64,000 bases of DNA from Rhodococcus tukisamuensis NBRC 100609 (GCF_001894985.1 NZ_BCXG01000010.1:1-64000), one strand, 5' to 3'. Numbered from the stretch's first letter, positions 41,134 to 50,465 are shown. The notes: generated from the sequence alone by a model not told the origin. A program made the numbers and translations.

Positions 41134-42375
41134 ATGATCGAAGCAGTAACGGGGCTCCATGCGAGATGCGGCGCGCCGACCGATTCCCGGTCTGCTCCGC
41201 CCGGCCGTGTCGCGATCGGGTCGGGTGGTGGTGGCGTCGCCCTGCCGAGGCTGCTCACGGCGGCGACGTTGACGTCTGCGCAGGCCACACTGCTCCTCAC
41301 GGATGCGATCGATCAGCTGGAAATGGCGCGCAGCCAGGGCCGTTCCCCGGTCGGTCTCGGGGGCGACGCTGTGACGGTCTCCGAAAGCGGACAGCTCACG
41401 ATCGAGTGCCCCCGGAGTACGGAATCCCGGCACGACCAGCACGAGGCGGCCGCGAGTTTGCTGCGCAGTATCGTGGCGAACTGCGGCGATCCGGTGCTCG
41501 CCGATCGGCTGGACCAATCGATCTCCGGAGCAACGGATATTGCCGCTCTGACGAGACGCGCGCGTCACGCGGTCACGACCGAGTCGGACCTGGACGAGGA
41601 ACGGACAAGGCGGCGCCAACTCGCCGACCTGGTCTCGGCCACGAGGGGGCGTTCCCTGCCCGGCGGGCAGGCCGGGGGCGAGGCGGCCGCCGGGTCGACC
41701 CGGCTGCCGATGTCTGCCGGAACGTCGCTCGCGCCGGACCACTGGTTCCCTCCGGCCCGGAGTCCGTGGCATCGCAGGAGAAGACGGCTGTCGCGGCGCC
41801 AGGGTGTACTGGGTCTCGTCATCGTCCTGGTACTGCTCGGGGCGGTGTGGACGGCTCCGCGGATGTGGTCGGAGCTACGGCGTGGCTGGGACACCGTCCT
41901 CAACCCCGTGAAAACGGAGGAACAGAATCAGATTCGGCCGGTCTCGCCGCCACCACCGGAACCCGTCGGTGATCAACCCGCCCCGGCCCCGAACACGGTG
42001 GGCACGGCGCCGGCGCCCGTCGAAGTCGGTGCCCCCGGCAGCGCCGGGCCGATCACCCTCGTCACCGCCACACCGGCCAACGGCGAGTGCCGGGCCGGGG
42101 GATCGTGCGTCATTCGGGTCGACGTGCACCTCGATCCGGCGACAAGTGTCGGCGCGGTGACCTGGGCGCTGACGGTGTACGACCGATGCTCCGGGCAGGT
42201 GCGGACCAACGGTGACGTGTCCCAGCCCGTCCAGTCGGGCACACATCAGGTGTACGGCATCGGGCGGACGGACCTGCCGCCTGGCACCGCGCTCGCTGTC
42301 GCCGCGATCACCAGCGCCCCTGCGACGGCCGCGTCCGAGCCGCTGCTGGTGCCTTCCGAGAACGCAGTCTGTTGA
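41134..42375 (+). CDS. Single-pass membrane protein beside RodA-PBP fusion, unknown function
   Basis: The 413-aa protein starts at ATG 41134. The N-terminal ~220 residues are cytoplasmic, with LTAATLTSAQATLLLTDAI, GDAVTVSESGQLTIE and a helical SLLRSIVANCGD region. A membrane helix (GVLGLVIVLVLLGAVWTA, about 224-241) is followed by a Pro-rich linker and a ~110-residue outer domain with ECRAGGSCVIRVDVHLD, YDRCSG and a C-terminal Cys. No family is recognised. The N-terminal pattern loosely resembles a kinase C-lobe lacking HRD; this is speculative. Its stop overlaps a TTG of the RodA-PBP gene (TTGA), implying co-expression. Confidence 0.7.
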   Translation: MIEAVTGLHARCGAPTDSRSAPPGRVAIGSGGGGVALPRLLTAATLTSAQATLLLTDAIDQLEMARSQGRSPVGLGGDAVTVSESGQLTIECPRSTESRHDQHEAAASLLRSIVANCGDPVLADRLDQSISGATDIAALTRRARHAVTTESDLDEERTRRRQLADLVSATRGRSLPGGQAGGEAAAGSTRLPMSAGTSLAPDHWFPPARSPWHRRRRRLSRRQGVLGLVIVLVLLGAVWTAPRMWSELRRGWDTVLNPVKTEEQNQIRPVSPPPPEPVGDQPAPAPNTVGTAPAPVEVGAPGSAGPITLVTATPANGECRAGGSCVIRVDVHLDPATSVGAVTWALTVYDRCSGQVRTNGDVSQPVQSGTHQVYGIGRTDLPPGTALAVAAITSAPATAASEPLLVPSENAVC

Positions 42376-42398
42376 GCGGCCAGGGGAGCGGGGGACGC

Positions 42399-45233
42399 AT
42401 GCCCGGAGGCAAGCGGGAATCCGATCCGTGGATCGTCACGGCGGCCGTCGTCCTCGTGGTGCTCGGCCTCCTGAATCTGATTGCGACGGGAATGACAGCG
42501 GCCGCCGTTCGCCACGCACTGTTCGCGGCAGCCGGCCTCGTCGTCATGTGCGTGGTCGCCCGACTGCGGATGAGCTACCTGCGTGCCTTCGGCTGGGCGG
42601 TGCTCGGCGTCGCCACCGTCCTGTTGGCGGCGGTGCCCCTCGCCGGGGTCGCGACCAAGGGTGCCCAGCGCTGGCTCGACTTCGGTGTGATCACCATCCA
42701 GCCGTCCGAGCTTGCCAAGCTCGCGCTCGTCCTGGTTCCCGCGGGCATGCTCGCGGCGGGGTTCACGCTGGCTCGATTCCTGGCGACCCTGGCGATCGCC
42801 GCCGTGCCCGTGGCGCTCGTCGCACTGCAACCCGACCTGTCCACCGCCGTCGTCCTCGTCGCGACCGCGGGCTTCATGCTCGTCCTCGCCCGGGTCCCGC
42901 TGCTTCCCCTGATTCCGTTGCTGGCAGCGGGGATCGTCTCGTTGCCCCTCGCGGTGCTATTTCTCCGGCCCTATCAGCTCGAGCGCGTCCAAGTGTTTCT
43001 GTCGAGCGACGCCGACACGGCCGGGGTTGGATGGGCCGAGTTGCAAGCGAACATCGCGATCGGCAGCGGCGGATTGTGGGGCCTGGCGCGCGACCCGGTG
43101 TACGACGTGCGGGCCGAGTACCTTCCCGAATCGGAGCACGACCTCGCGTTCGCCAGCCTGGTGTACGGATGGGGCTTGGTCGCCGGTCTCGCCGTTGTGG
43201 TGGCGACGTCGGTCATCGTCTGGCGGGCTGCGCTCGCCGCGCGAACGGCACGGACCCGGGAGGCCGCGCTCGTCGCGGCAGGCATCGGGGGCCTGTTCGG
43301 GTTCCACGCGCTGGTGTCGATCGGTGCGAGTCTCTCCCTGCTGCCCCACACCGGGATGCCGATTCCGCTGTTCAGCTACGGGGGAACCGCCGCGATCGTC
43401 GGGTTCGTCGCCGTCGGACTGGTGCTCGCCGTGCGGAGAGACGGTGTCGCGCGGCCGCTGTGGGCGTCGGAGCCACATCGGCGCCGTCGTCCTCGCGGCC
43501 TGTCTGCAGGCGCCCTCACGCTGACCGCGTCCCTTGTCGCGATGTCTGTGTTCGCGTGGCAGTTGCAGCACAATCGGGGTGCGGAGTTCCGGGCGATGAG
43601 CGACCAGCAGATCATGCGCTGTATTCGCCTGCCTGCCGAGCGAGGACTCATCCTCGACCGCAACGGCATTCCCCTCGTGGAGAACGTGGCGGAGTACACC
43701 GTTGCGGTGGTCGCTCAGATGTTCGACGAGAACGACGACGGCGCTCGCAGTCGACTCGCTGCGCTGCTCGCCACGTCTCCGGACGCGTTGACGGAACTGA
43801 TCGGAGGACGTGGCGAAGGGGAGTCGAACGTCGTCGTGGGCACAATCGCACCCGATCAGGCCCGACGCATCGTGGACGCCCGACTGCCCGGGGTCCTCGT
43901 GGTGCCGTCCGGTCGCAGGCATTACCCGCACGGCGCCGTGCTCGGCTCCGTCCTCGGGCACGTCGGTGTCGCCGACCCCGACGACATGGAACGCTGGCCG
44001 CACCTCGCGCTCGGTTCACGGGTCGGCAAGGCGGGGCTCGAGAAGCAGTACGACGCGCTGCTCCGCGGCAGCGACGGCAAGCAGTGCATCTACGTCAGTC
44101 CCTCCGGGCGTCCGGTTGCGACGGGTGAGCGGGTGGACCCGATGCGGGGTCACGACCTGCGACTGCACCTCGACCTCGGCATGCACATCCTGGCCACCGA
44201 CGCGCTCGCGGAGGCGGTGCGCACCAGCAAGGGCGACCTCGGTGCCGCGGTCGTGATGGACGCCCGCACCGGCGCCGTTCTGGCGCTTGCCAGTGTCCCT
44301 GGCGCCGACAACAACGTGTACGGGCCCCCGGCCGACCTCGTCGCGCTGGCGGACCAGGCCCAGGCCCCTGGGCCGAGTCGGTTGGTGAACAACGCAACCC
44401 AGACCGCGGTACCGCCCGGCTCGACCTTCAAAATCGTGGTCGCGGCGGCGAACACCCAGTACCCGGTGCTGGCGCCGGAGACCGTGATCGACACCGGTGC
44501 GTCCTACACCTACGGCAGCCACACCTTCCGGAACTGGAAACCGATGGGCCCGCACAACCTGCTCCAGGCAATCCAGTGGTCCGACAACGTCTACTTCTAC
44601 AAGCTCGGCGAACTCCTCGGCCCCGAGAAGATGGCGGACGTCGCGGGGCAACTCGGAGTCGGCCGACGATCCGGGATCGACCTGCCCGGCGAGGCCGAGG
44701 GATTCCTGGGGACGCCCGAGAACGTCGGAAGTATCGGGGCCACCTGGTATCCCGGATCGACGCTGCTGATGGGCATCGGTCAGGGCACCGTCAGCGCGAC
44801 CCCGCTGCAGGTGGCGCGATGGACGTCGGGCATCGCCACGGGCGCGGTGGTGACGCCCCAGCTCGCGGCTGCGTACGGGACGACGGACACCGTACCGATT
44901 CCGACGGCGGCACCGGTACTGCTGCCCTTCGCGGAGCGACTCGGACCCGTGCGAGCGGGGATGCGGGCCTCCGCGTCGGCCGGCACGGCCGGTCAACTCG
45001 CCGACCTGCCGGTGCCGGCCGGCGCCAAGACCGGAACCGCCGAGGATCCTTCGGCGCCGGGGGAAGGTCTCAATGCATGGTTCTCCGCCGTGGCGCCGAT
45101 CGACGCTCCGGAAATCGTCGTGTCGGTGTTGGTCCGCGGAGGCGGCTTCGGGTCGGCAACTGCGGGGCCCGTGGTGAAGAAACTCCTCGAGCGTTACTTC
45201 CCGCGACCGCCCGGCGTGGTGCCGACGCGGTGA
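42399..45233 (+). CDS. RodA(SEDS)-PBP2 fusion: glycosyltransferase and transpeptidase in one chain
   Basis: The 944-aa protein joins two normally separate enzymes. The N-terminal ~370 residues are a multi-helix SEDS polymerase with NGAxRW-like KGAQRWLDFGVITIQPSELAK, QPDLSTAVVLV, the catalytic-Asp loop SEHDLAFA (Asp248) and MPIPLFSYGGT. A further membrane helix leads to a class B PBP: RGLILDRNG pedestal, SxxK STFK (Ser675), SDN (728-730) and KTGTAED (877-880). Everything needed to polymerise and cross-link glycan is present. TTG 42372, overlapping the previous stop, is an alternative start; ATG 42399 has GGGGAG 10 bases upstream. Confidence 0.93.
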   Translation: MPGGKRESDPWIVTAAVVLVVLGLLNLIATGMTAAAVRHALFAAAGLVVMCVVARLRMSYLRAFGWAVLGVATVLLAAVPLAGVATKGAQRWLDFGVITIQPSELAKLALVLVPAGMLAAGFTLARFLATLAIAAVPVALVALQPDLSTAVVLVATAGFMLVLARVPLLPLIPLLAAGIVSLPLAVLFLRPYQLERVQVFLSSDADTAGVGWAELQANIAIGSGGLWGLARDPVYDVRAEYLPESEHDLAFASLVYGWGLVAGLAVVVATSVIVWRAALAARTARTREAALVAAGIGGLFGFHALVSIGASLSLLPHTGMPIPLFSYGGTAAIVGFVAVGLVLAVRRDGVARPLWASEPHRRRRPRGLSAGALTLTASLVAMSVFAWQLQHNRGAEFRAMSDQQIMRCIRLPAERGLILDRNGIPLVENVAEYTVAVVAQMFDENDDGARSRLAALLATSPDALTELIGGRGEGESNVVVGTIAPDQARRIVDARLPGVLVVPSGRRHYPHGAVLGSVLGHVGVADPDDMERWPHLALGSRVGKAGLEKQYDALLRGSDGKQCIYVSPSGRPVATGERVDPMRGHDLRLHLDLGMHILATDALAEAVRTSKGDLGAAVVMDARTGAVLALASVPGADNNVYGPPADLVALADQAQAPGPSRLVNNATQTAVPPGSTFKIVVAAANTQYPVLAPETVIDTGASYTYGSHTFRNWKPMGPHNLLQAIQWSDNVYFYKLGELLGPEKMADVAGQLGVGRRSGIDLPGEAEGFLGTPENVGSIGATWYPGSTLLMGIGQGTVSATPLQVARWTSGIATGAVVTPQLAAAYGTTDTVPIPTAAPVLLPFAERLGPVRAGMRASASAGTAGQLADLPVPAGAKTGTAEDPSAPGEGLNAWFSAVAPIDAPEIVVSVLVRGGGFGSATAGPVVKKLLERYFPRPPGVVPTR

Positions 45234-46223
45234 TCAGCTGCCGTACGCGGCAAGCACTTCGGGGTGATCCAAACATGCCGTAGCGCCTTCGGCCACGCAG
45301 GTGAGTGGGCGCTCGGCAGTCTTCACCGGGAACCCGAAGGACTGTTCGAGCAGTTGCGACAGACCACGCAACATCGACCCGCCGCCGATCGCGAGCAGCC
45401 CTTCCGACATCACGTCACCGATCGCCTGCGGGGGAAGGTCCTCCAGACACGCGGTCAGTGTCTGGACGATGCTCGTCGTGGTCGGCCGCAAGGCATCGAC
45501 GATTTCCTCGATCTCGAGGGTGACCAGACGGGCACGGCCGGTCACGGCGTCGCGGCCCTCTACAACGAGCGACTGTCCTTCGGCAGTGTCGGGCGCGCCC
45601 AGCTTCGCCCGCTCGGCGGTGATCTCGCCGACGATGGTTTTGTGCTCTGTCCGTAGATAGTGGTGCAGCGCGTCGGTGAGTTCATCCCCCGCGAGTCGGC
45701 AACTGCGGTGGGAGAGAATGCCACCGAAACAGAACGCGGTGATCTCCGAAGTGCCGCCACCGAAATCGACGACGAGGTGGGCGCGCGGTTCGAGCGGGTT
45801 GATCCCGCAGCCGAGTGCACCCGCTACCGGCTCCGGTATCAGAGCGACCTTGCGCAGACCAGCCTCGTGTCCGACCTCGAGCAATGCGCGACGCTCGAGC
45901 GGGGTGGCGCCCGCGGAAACCGCGATGACGCCCCTCGGCCGTAGGCCGTATCGCCTGGCCGGGGCGGCGCGCTTGATGACGGCCGTGACGAATGTCCCGG
46001 CCGACTCCAGATCCACGATCACCCCGTCGCGAATCGGACGAACCGGTGTGATTCCGATCGGAGCGCGGCCGACGAGGTTCCGCGCGTCCGTGCCGATCGC
46101 CAGAGCCCTGTTGGGATCCTTGGTTCGAACGAGCATGAACGATGGCTCGTTCAAGACGATGCCGTCCTCGGGGGTCCCGACGACAGTGTTGGCAGTTCCG
46201 AGATCGATACCGAGTCCACTCAC
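45234..46223 (-). CDS. mreB: MreB-family bacterial actin
   Basis: The 329-aa protein starts at GTG 46223, with GGAGG five bases upstream, so it opens MSGLGIDLGTANTVVG like true MreB. All actin motifs are present: phosphate 1 at 5-15, LIPEPVAGALGCGI (129-141), phosphate 2 VVDFGGGTSEI (151-161), IVGEITAERAKLG (197-209) and adenosine motif AIGGGSMLRGL (279-289), then RPLTCVAEGA. MreB organises lateral wall synthesis with RodA/PBP2. Its stop abuts the RodA-PBP stop tail to tail with no gap. No mreC or mreD is seen. Confidence 0.9.
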   Translation of the reverse strand: MSGLGIDLGTANTVVGTPEDGIVLNEPSFMLVRTKDPNRALAIGTDARNLVGRAPIGITPVRPIRDGVIVDLESAGTFVTAVIKRAAPARRYGLRPRGVIAVSAGATPLERRALLEVGHEAGLRKVALIPEPVAGALGCGINPLEPRAHLVVDFGGGTSEITAFCFGGILSHRSCRLAGDELTDALHHYLRTEHKTIVGEITAERAKLGAPDTAEGQSLVVEGRDAVTGRARLVTLEIEEIVDALRPTTTSIVQTLTACLEDLPPQAIGDVMSEGLLAIGGGSMLRGLSQLLEQSFGFPVKTAERPLTCVAEGATACLDHPEVLAAYGS

Positions 46224-46761
46224 GTCGGCCTCCGAAAGGGATTTCAGCGAGACGATATCGATGGTACGGAGCGGCGGCGTCATTCGGAAGGCATCCGTGC
46301 CGCCAAAGTTGCCGTAACCCCTTTTTGCGCAACACGTTGCAGTGATCATGACCGACCAGTGGGGAAGCCCGGTGGGTATGGTGACGGTGTTGGTGGTGTC
46401 GATCACCGATACGGTGGGTACGGTCAGTGGACCGTGGCCAGGGGCCGCCACGAAAGTGCGGCGACATGCGGCTGCGCGAGGAACTGTTGACGCTCATCCA
46501 GTGATAGCGGCATGTCCTCCAGGCTGCGCGCCAAGGACGTTGTCCGCGAGATGCCGAACCTGTCACCGTCAACGCTCTGACACCTCGGTACCGCTGAGCA
46601 GCCGAAGATTTGTCACTGGGGACTGTGCGGGCGCGCTGCGCGACCTGGCTGCGGGCACGGCGCACTTCGAGGGGGCCGCAGCTCACCAGCTCGGTGGTTG
46701 GTAGGCGTGCAAAACTCGAACGGTCGCAGTGCAGTTCGTCAGTGCCTGGTTGGTGGCACGC
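46224..46761. other. Non-coding region upstream of mreB with a possible HTH gene relic
   Basis: In this 538-base stretch I see no intact gene. It should hold the mreB promoter; GCAACACGTTGC at 46327-46338 is a small palindrome. On the plus strand ATG 46466 opens MRLREELLTLIQ and stops. A second frame from 46512 reads MSSRLRAKDVVREMPNLSPSTL and stops, and this looks like the beginning of a broken helix-turn-helix protein. Confidence 0.35.
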
Positions 46762-48321
46762 TCAAGGGACGCCGTCATCATTGGGCGAGGTGCCGTCGTC
46801 TCGGTCGATCCTGGGACCGGCTCTCCGGGATCGGCGCCGGCCCTTCAGTTCGGCCTCCCTGCGGGCGCGTGAACGTGCGAGCGCCTTGGCGAGCAGTTCG
46901 TCGAGGTGGTGCCGGTGGTTGACCCGCGGACTCCGGTCCGGGTCGATGTGGGGCGGCGCGATCCAGTGGGTGCGGCCGCGGTACCTTCCGCCATCCGGTG
47001 TGTTGGCCGTCTGCCAGCCGCCGGGTCCGTCGTGGATGAGGGCGTGGCACGGGTCGCATGCCAGGTCGAGGTTCTCGATGTCGGTGGCGCCGCCATCATC
47101 CGGTCCCTTCGTGTGGTTGCTCTTCCAGCCCTTGACGTGGTGGACGGCGGTCATGCTCGCCGGCGCATCGCAGCCCGGGCGGGTGCAACCGCGCGATGCG
47201 GCAATCAACGCGAGGCGTTGATCGGCGCTGGCGAGGCGTTTGTTCCTACCCAGGTGCAGCGGGCGGCCGCTGTGGTCGAAAATGCACAGCACGGGGTGTG
47301 CAAACTCTGCCATGCGGAGCGCATCCCGGATCGGAAGCATCCCACCGGACGCGGTGGTGGCGACCCCGGTTGCCTCCTCGAGTTGCTTCAGGGTCATGGT
47401 GATGATTGCGGTGACCGGGAGTCCCCGGTGGCTGCCGAGGATCCCGGAGCCGAGCACGTGGCGCAGGCCGGCCTTGAGCGCGTCGTGGTTGCGTTGCCCC
47501 GCGGTGCGGGTGTCGCGGCCGGCGGCCTTCACGAGGGTGTCGCGTTTCGTCGTCGGAGAATCGGCGTCGCCGGTAGGGGAGGTGGGGTCGTCCGGGTTGT
47601 TCATCCCGGGCCGGGCGTACTTCGCGAGCAGCGGCTCGAGCAACGCGCGTGCCTCGGGGTCGAGCAACCCGGATACCGGCGTCATGAGATCCGCGTTCTG
47701 CCTGCCAATCCGGAAATTACGTTGCCGCTTGCGGTCTCGGTCGTCGGTGAGGCTGCCGTCCGGGTTGAGGTAGCCCAGCAACTGCTGGCCGGCGGCGGCG
47801 ACGGCGTCAGGGGTGGACAAGCGGGCAAGCTCGGCAAGTACGCGCTCGGCCGCGTCCACCTTCTCGACCTCGACGGCCCGGGGGACCTTTCGCAGCACCT
47901 GTCGAATCGCGTCCACGTGGTCCGGTCCGACGGCCCCGTCCCGTTGCGCGGCAGCGGTGGCGGGCAGATCGGCAGGCAAGGGGTCGCCGCCCAGGTTGTG
48001 CCAGGTGCCCACCTTCCGGGCCGCCGTCACCCGGCGAGAGGCGTCGCCGACCGAGAGTCGCAGGGATTTGATCAGAAAGTTGTTGATCGACTTGCAGTCG
48101 TACTTGCCGGGCAGGCCTCGTTCGACCGATTCGACGACGAGGCGGTGCCCGACGGTCGATGCTTTGCGGAGGGAGGTCTCGATCCGCTGCAGGGTCGCCG
48201 TGACATCGGCGTCGGACAGTTGCGAAAGCTGGTCGTCGAGCAGTCCGGCGACGGCGGCGTCGAGTGCGGTCAGGTGCTCGGACACCGTCCCGAGTTCGCC
48301 GAATCCGTTGCTCGAATCCAT
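46762..48321 (-). CDS. DUF222/HNH endonuclease-domain protein (13E12 repeat family)
   Basis: The 519-aa protein has the N-terminal DUF222 region found in the multicopy 13E12/REP family of mycolata. Its C-terminal HNH domain contains CTRPGCDAPASMTAVHHV, then NLDLACDPCHALIHDGPGGW; the Cys pairs would bind zinc and the His residues the catalytic metal. These genes are numerous, recombine with one another and are often sites of insertion. The biological role is unknown. ATG 48321. Confidence 0.88.
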   Translation of the reverse strand: MDSSNGFGELGTVSEHLTALDAAVAGLLDDQLSQLSDADVTATLQRIETSLRKASTVGHRLVVESVERGLPGKYDCKSINNFLIKSLRLSVGDASRRVTAARKVGTWHNLGGDPLPADLPATAAAQRDGAVGPDHVDAIRQVLRKVPRAVEVEKVDAAERVLAELARLSTPDAVAAAGQQLLGYLNPDGSLTDDRDRKRQRNFRIGRQNADLMTPVSGLLDPEARALLEPLLAKYARPGMNNPDDPTSPTGDADSPTTKRDTLVKAAGRDTRTAGQRNHDALKAGLRHVLGSGILGSHRGLPVTAIITMTLKQLEEATGVATTASGGMLPIRDALRMAEFAHPVLCIFDHSGRPLHLGRNKRLASADQRLALIAASRGCTRPGCDAPASMTAVHHVKGWKSNHTKGPDDGGATDIENLDLACDPCHALIHDGPGGWQTANTPDGGRYRGRTHWIAPPHIDPDRSPRVNHRHHLDELLAKALARSRARREAELKGRRRSRRAGPRIDRDDGTSPNDDGVP

Positions 48322-48435
48322 GTGCGAATTGTATCGAGGGGTACCGACATGTAGCTGCGTGAGCTGGCAGCCGGGTACTGGGGCGCAGTTCGACGAGGCG
48401 GCGGGTCGCTGATTCGTCGGGCAGGTGGCGGGGGC

Positions 48436-50253
48436 CTACCCGCGCACCCGGATCTGCTGCATCATGTCGTGGTCCTGGTGTTCGAGGTTGTGACAGTGCC
48501 ACGTGTATCCGCGGACTTCCTGGTGGGTGCCATGCTCACTCGCTGCGTCGGCCGGGACCGGGATCGGCGCGTCCGGGTCGAAGCCGAGGTCGTCGACCGA
48601 GGGCCAGTGCACGAGGATGGTCAGCACCGCGTCGGACTCGACGAGCGTGGTGTCCTTCCAGCCCGCCTCCCACGCGGCCGGTGGCGCCTGCTCCCCGATG
48701 AGGAACGGGGACGGGTCCGGCGCCCAGCGGACGTCGTGCTCGAGTGGCGGGGGTGAGGCGGCCATGTAGCCGGCCGTCCACAGCTTCTGCCGGCCGAGAA
48801 CCCGGAACCGGGCCAGGTGCAGGTGGACCGGATGCTCGAACGGAAATGTGTTGACGATGTGCCAGATCTCGGTCGTCCCGGCCCGGGCGACGTCGATGTC
48901 GTCGGTGAGGAACGGCAGGTTGTTGATCGACCCCATCAACGGCAGCACCGCGGCCGTCCGGTCCAGGTCGAACCGCGCCAGGAACGTCATGACCCGGGTG
49001 CGGGTGACGCTGTCGGTGGTGGCGGGCGCGATCGCCGGGGGGAGTCCAGGCCCGCCGCGCAGTCGCGCCGGCGCCCGGACCGGTGTGGCCGCAGCCTGAT
49101 CCGCGTCGAACCGCATGATCTCGGGCAGTGCCGGGACCGCGAGCACGGCGTTGCCGGAACTGTTGAGCGCGGTGTTGACGAGTGTCACCGACTCGCCCGG
49201 CGCGAGCGCCGCGAAGTCCACCAGCAGGTCGGCGCGCTCCCCGGAGGTCATGACGATGTGGTCGGTGTCGACGGACTCGTCGAGCAGGCCCTGGTCGCCG
49301 CCGATCACCGTGAACCGCATTCCGTTCGAGAACCCGAACCGGTAGGTGCGCGAGTTCGAGCCCTGCAGGAGCCGCAGCCGATACAGCGTGCGCCGCACCG
49401 TCATCCGTGGCCATGCGACTCCGTTGACCACGGCGACGTCGCCGAACTGGCCGCCCTGGTTGTAGCCGCTCGGCTGGTAGCGGGCCAGCCGCGGCTGCAG
49501 CGTTCCGTCGGCATTGAACATGCGGTCCTGCACCACGATCGGCACCTCGAACTCCCCGGCGGGCAGCCCGAGCGGGTTGTCGGCGCGCCCGGTGTCGAAC
49601 TCGTCGCGCAGCAGATAGAACCCGGCGAGCCCGGCCTGCACGTTCAGGCGGGTGTTCGCCATAGCGTGATCGTGATACCAGAGAGTCGCGGCCTCCTGGT
49701 CGTTGGCGTAGCGGTTGGTCTGCACGCCGCCACGCCGCCACGCGATCAACGGGTGCCCGTCCGAGTCCGGACGGCTCGGCGCGCCGTGCAGATGCACTGT
49801 CGTCCGCGGATTCGTCCGATCCTCCTCGGTGGCGCCGTGCATCGTCAGGTCGACGGCATAGCCGAGTGGATTGACGTCGATCGAGTTGGCGAACGACACC
49901 GTCGTCGGCGTGCCGCGGTGGGCCTCGAGCGTGGGGCCGAGGATGCCGTCGTGGTAGCCGAGGACCGTCGTCGCCGGCAGATCCGGGTGGTACGTGTGGA
50001 TGCCGGACTGCTCGGTGAGCGTTCCGGATGCCGCGGCGGTCGGTAGGCGTGGCAGGTCGGTGACGAACCGGCGTAGCGGTGGCGACGAGAAGTTCAGCGG
50101 ACTCGGGCCGGTCGGCGGCGGCAGGTCCGGGATCGGGACCGGCGGCGGTGGCACCGGCGCACCCGGTCCGGCGGAGGCCGACGGTGCACCCAGCCAGCCG
50201 AGTGCGGCGATCGAGCCGGCCATACCGAAGAATCCGCGTCGTGAGAGTTGCAT
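48436..50253 (-). CDS. Tat-exported multicopper oxidase
   Basis: The 605-aa protein starts at ATG 50253, with AAGGAG upstream. It has a twin-arginine signal (SRRGFFGMAGSIAALGWLG) with cleavage after SASA, then a Pro-rich spacer. Copper ligands are complete: TVHLHG, WYHDHAM, HPVHLHL and the T1 site HCHNLEHQDHDMM. It groups with CueO/bilirubin-oxidase/phenoxazinone-synthase-like enzymes, so copper tolerance or oxidation of phenolics or bilirubin is possible. It is transcribed alone. Confidence 0.9.
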   Translation of the reverse strand: MQLSRRGFFGMAGSIAALGWLGAPSASAGPGAPVPPPPVPIPDLPPPTGPSPLNFSSPPLRRFVTDLPRLPTAAASGTLTEQSGIHTYHPDLPATTVLGYHDGILGPTLEAHRGTPTTVSFANSIDVNPLGYAVDLTMHGATEEDRTNPRTTVHLHGAPSRPDSDGHPLIAWRRGGVQTNRYANDQEAATLWYHDHAMANTRLNVQAGLAGFYLLRDEFDTGRADNPLGLPAGEFEVPIVVQDRMFNADGTLQPRLARYQPSGYNQGGQFGDVAVVNGVAWPRMTVRRTLYRLRLLQGSNSRTYRFGFSNGMRFTVIGGDQGLLDESVDTDHIVMTSGERADLLVDFAALAPGESVTLVNTALNSSGNAVLAVPALPEIMRFDADQAAATPVRAPARLRGGPGLPPAIAPATTDSVTRTRVMTFLARFDLDRTAAVLPLMGSINNLPFLTDDIDVARAGTTEIWHIVNTFPFEHPVHLHLARFRVLGRQKLWTAGYMAASPPPLEHDVRWAPDPSPFLIGEQAPPAAWEAGWKDTTLVESDAVLTILVHWPSVDDLGFDPDAPIPVPADAASEHGTHQEVRGYTWHCHNLEHQDHDMMQQIRVRG

Positions 50254-50436
50254 CGTCGAACTCCTTGGTCGCGTGACGACGTCCTGGGATCCAACTCGTG
50301 CGGACGTTACCCGACCCGTCGACATGACACGCCGCCGTTGGGCGCAACCAGGGTGAGCCGTAGCGCAGGTCCGCACCGAGACCCTGGGGATGACACTGCG
50401 GTTCCATGACGGCCGAGGTTCCGTGACGGCGGGGTC

Positions 50437-50465
50437 TTGACGCGTCCGTCTCCGTCCGCTTGATT
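50437..50465 (+). promoter_or_regulatory. Promoter of methyltransferase, probably leaderless
   Basis: TTGACG (50437-50442) is spaced 17 bases from TTGATT (50460-50465). Transcription would start at or next to ATG 50472, and no ribosome site is visible. Confidence 0.45.

Noticed and set aside
45234-46223. DnaK/Hsp70 identity for the actin-like protein
   Set aside because: It is only 329 aa, lacks a substrate-binding domain, and carries MreB-specific motifs (IVGEITAERAKLG, RPLTCVAEGA).
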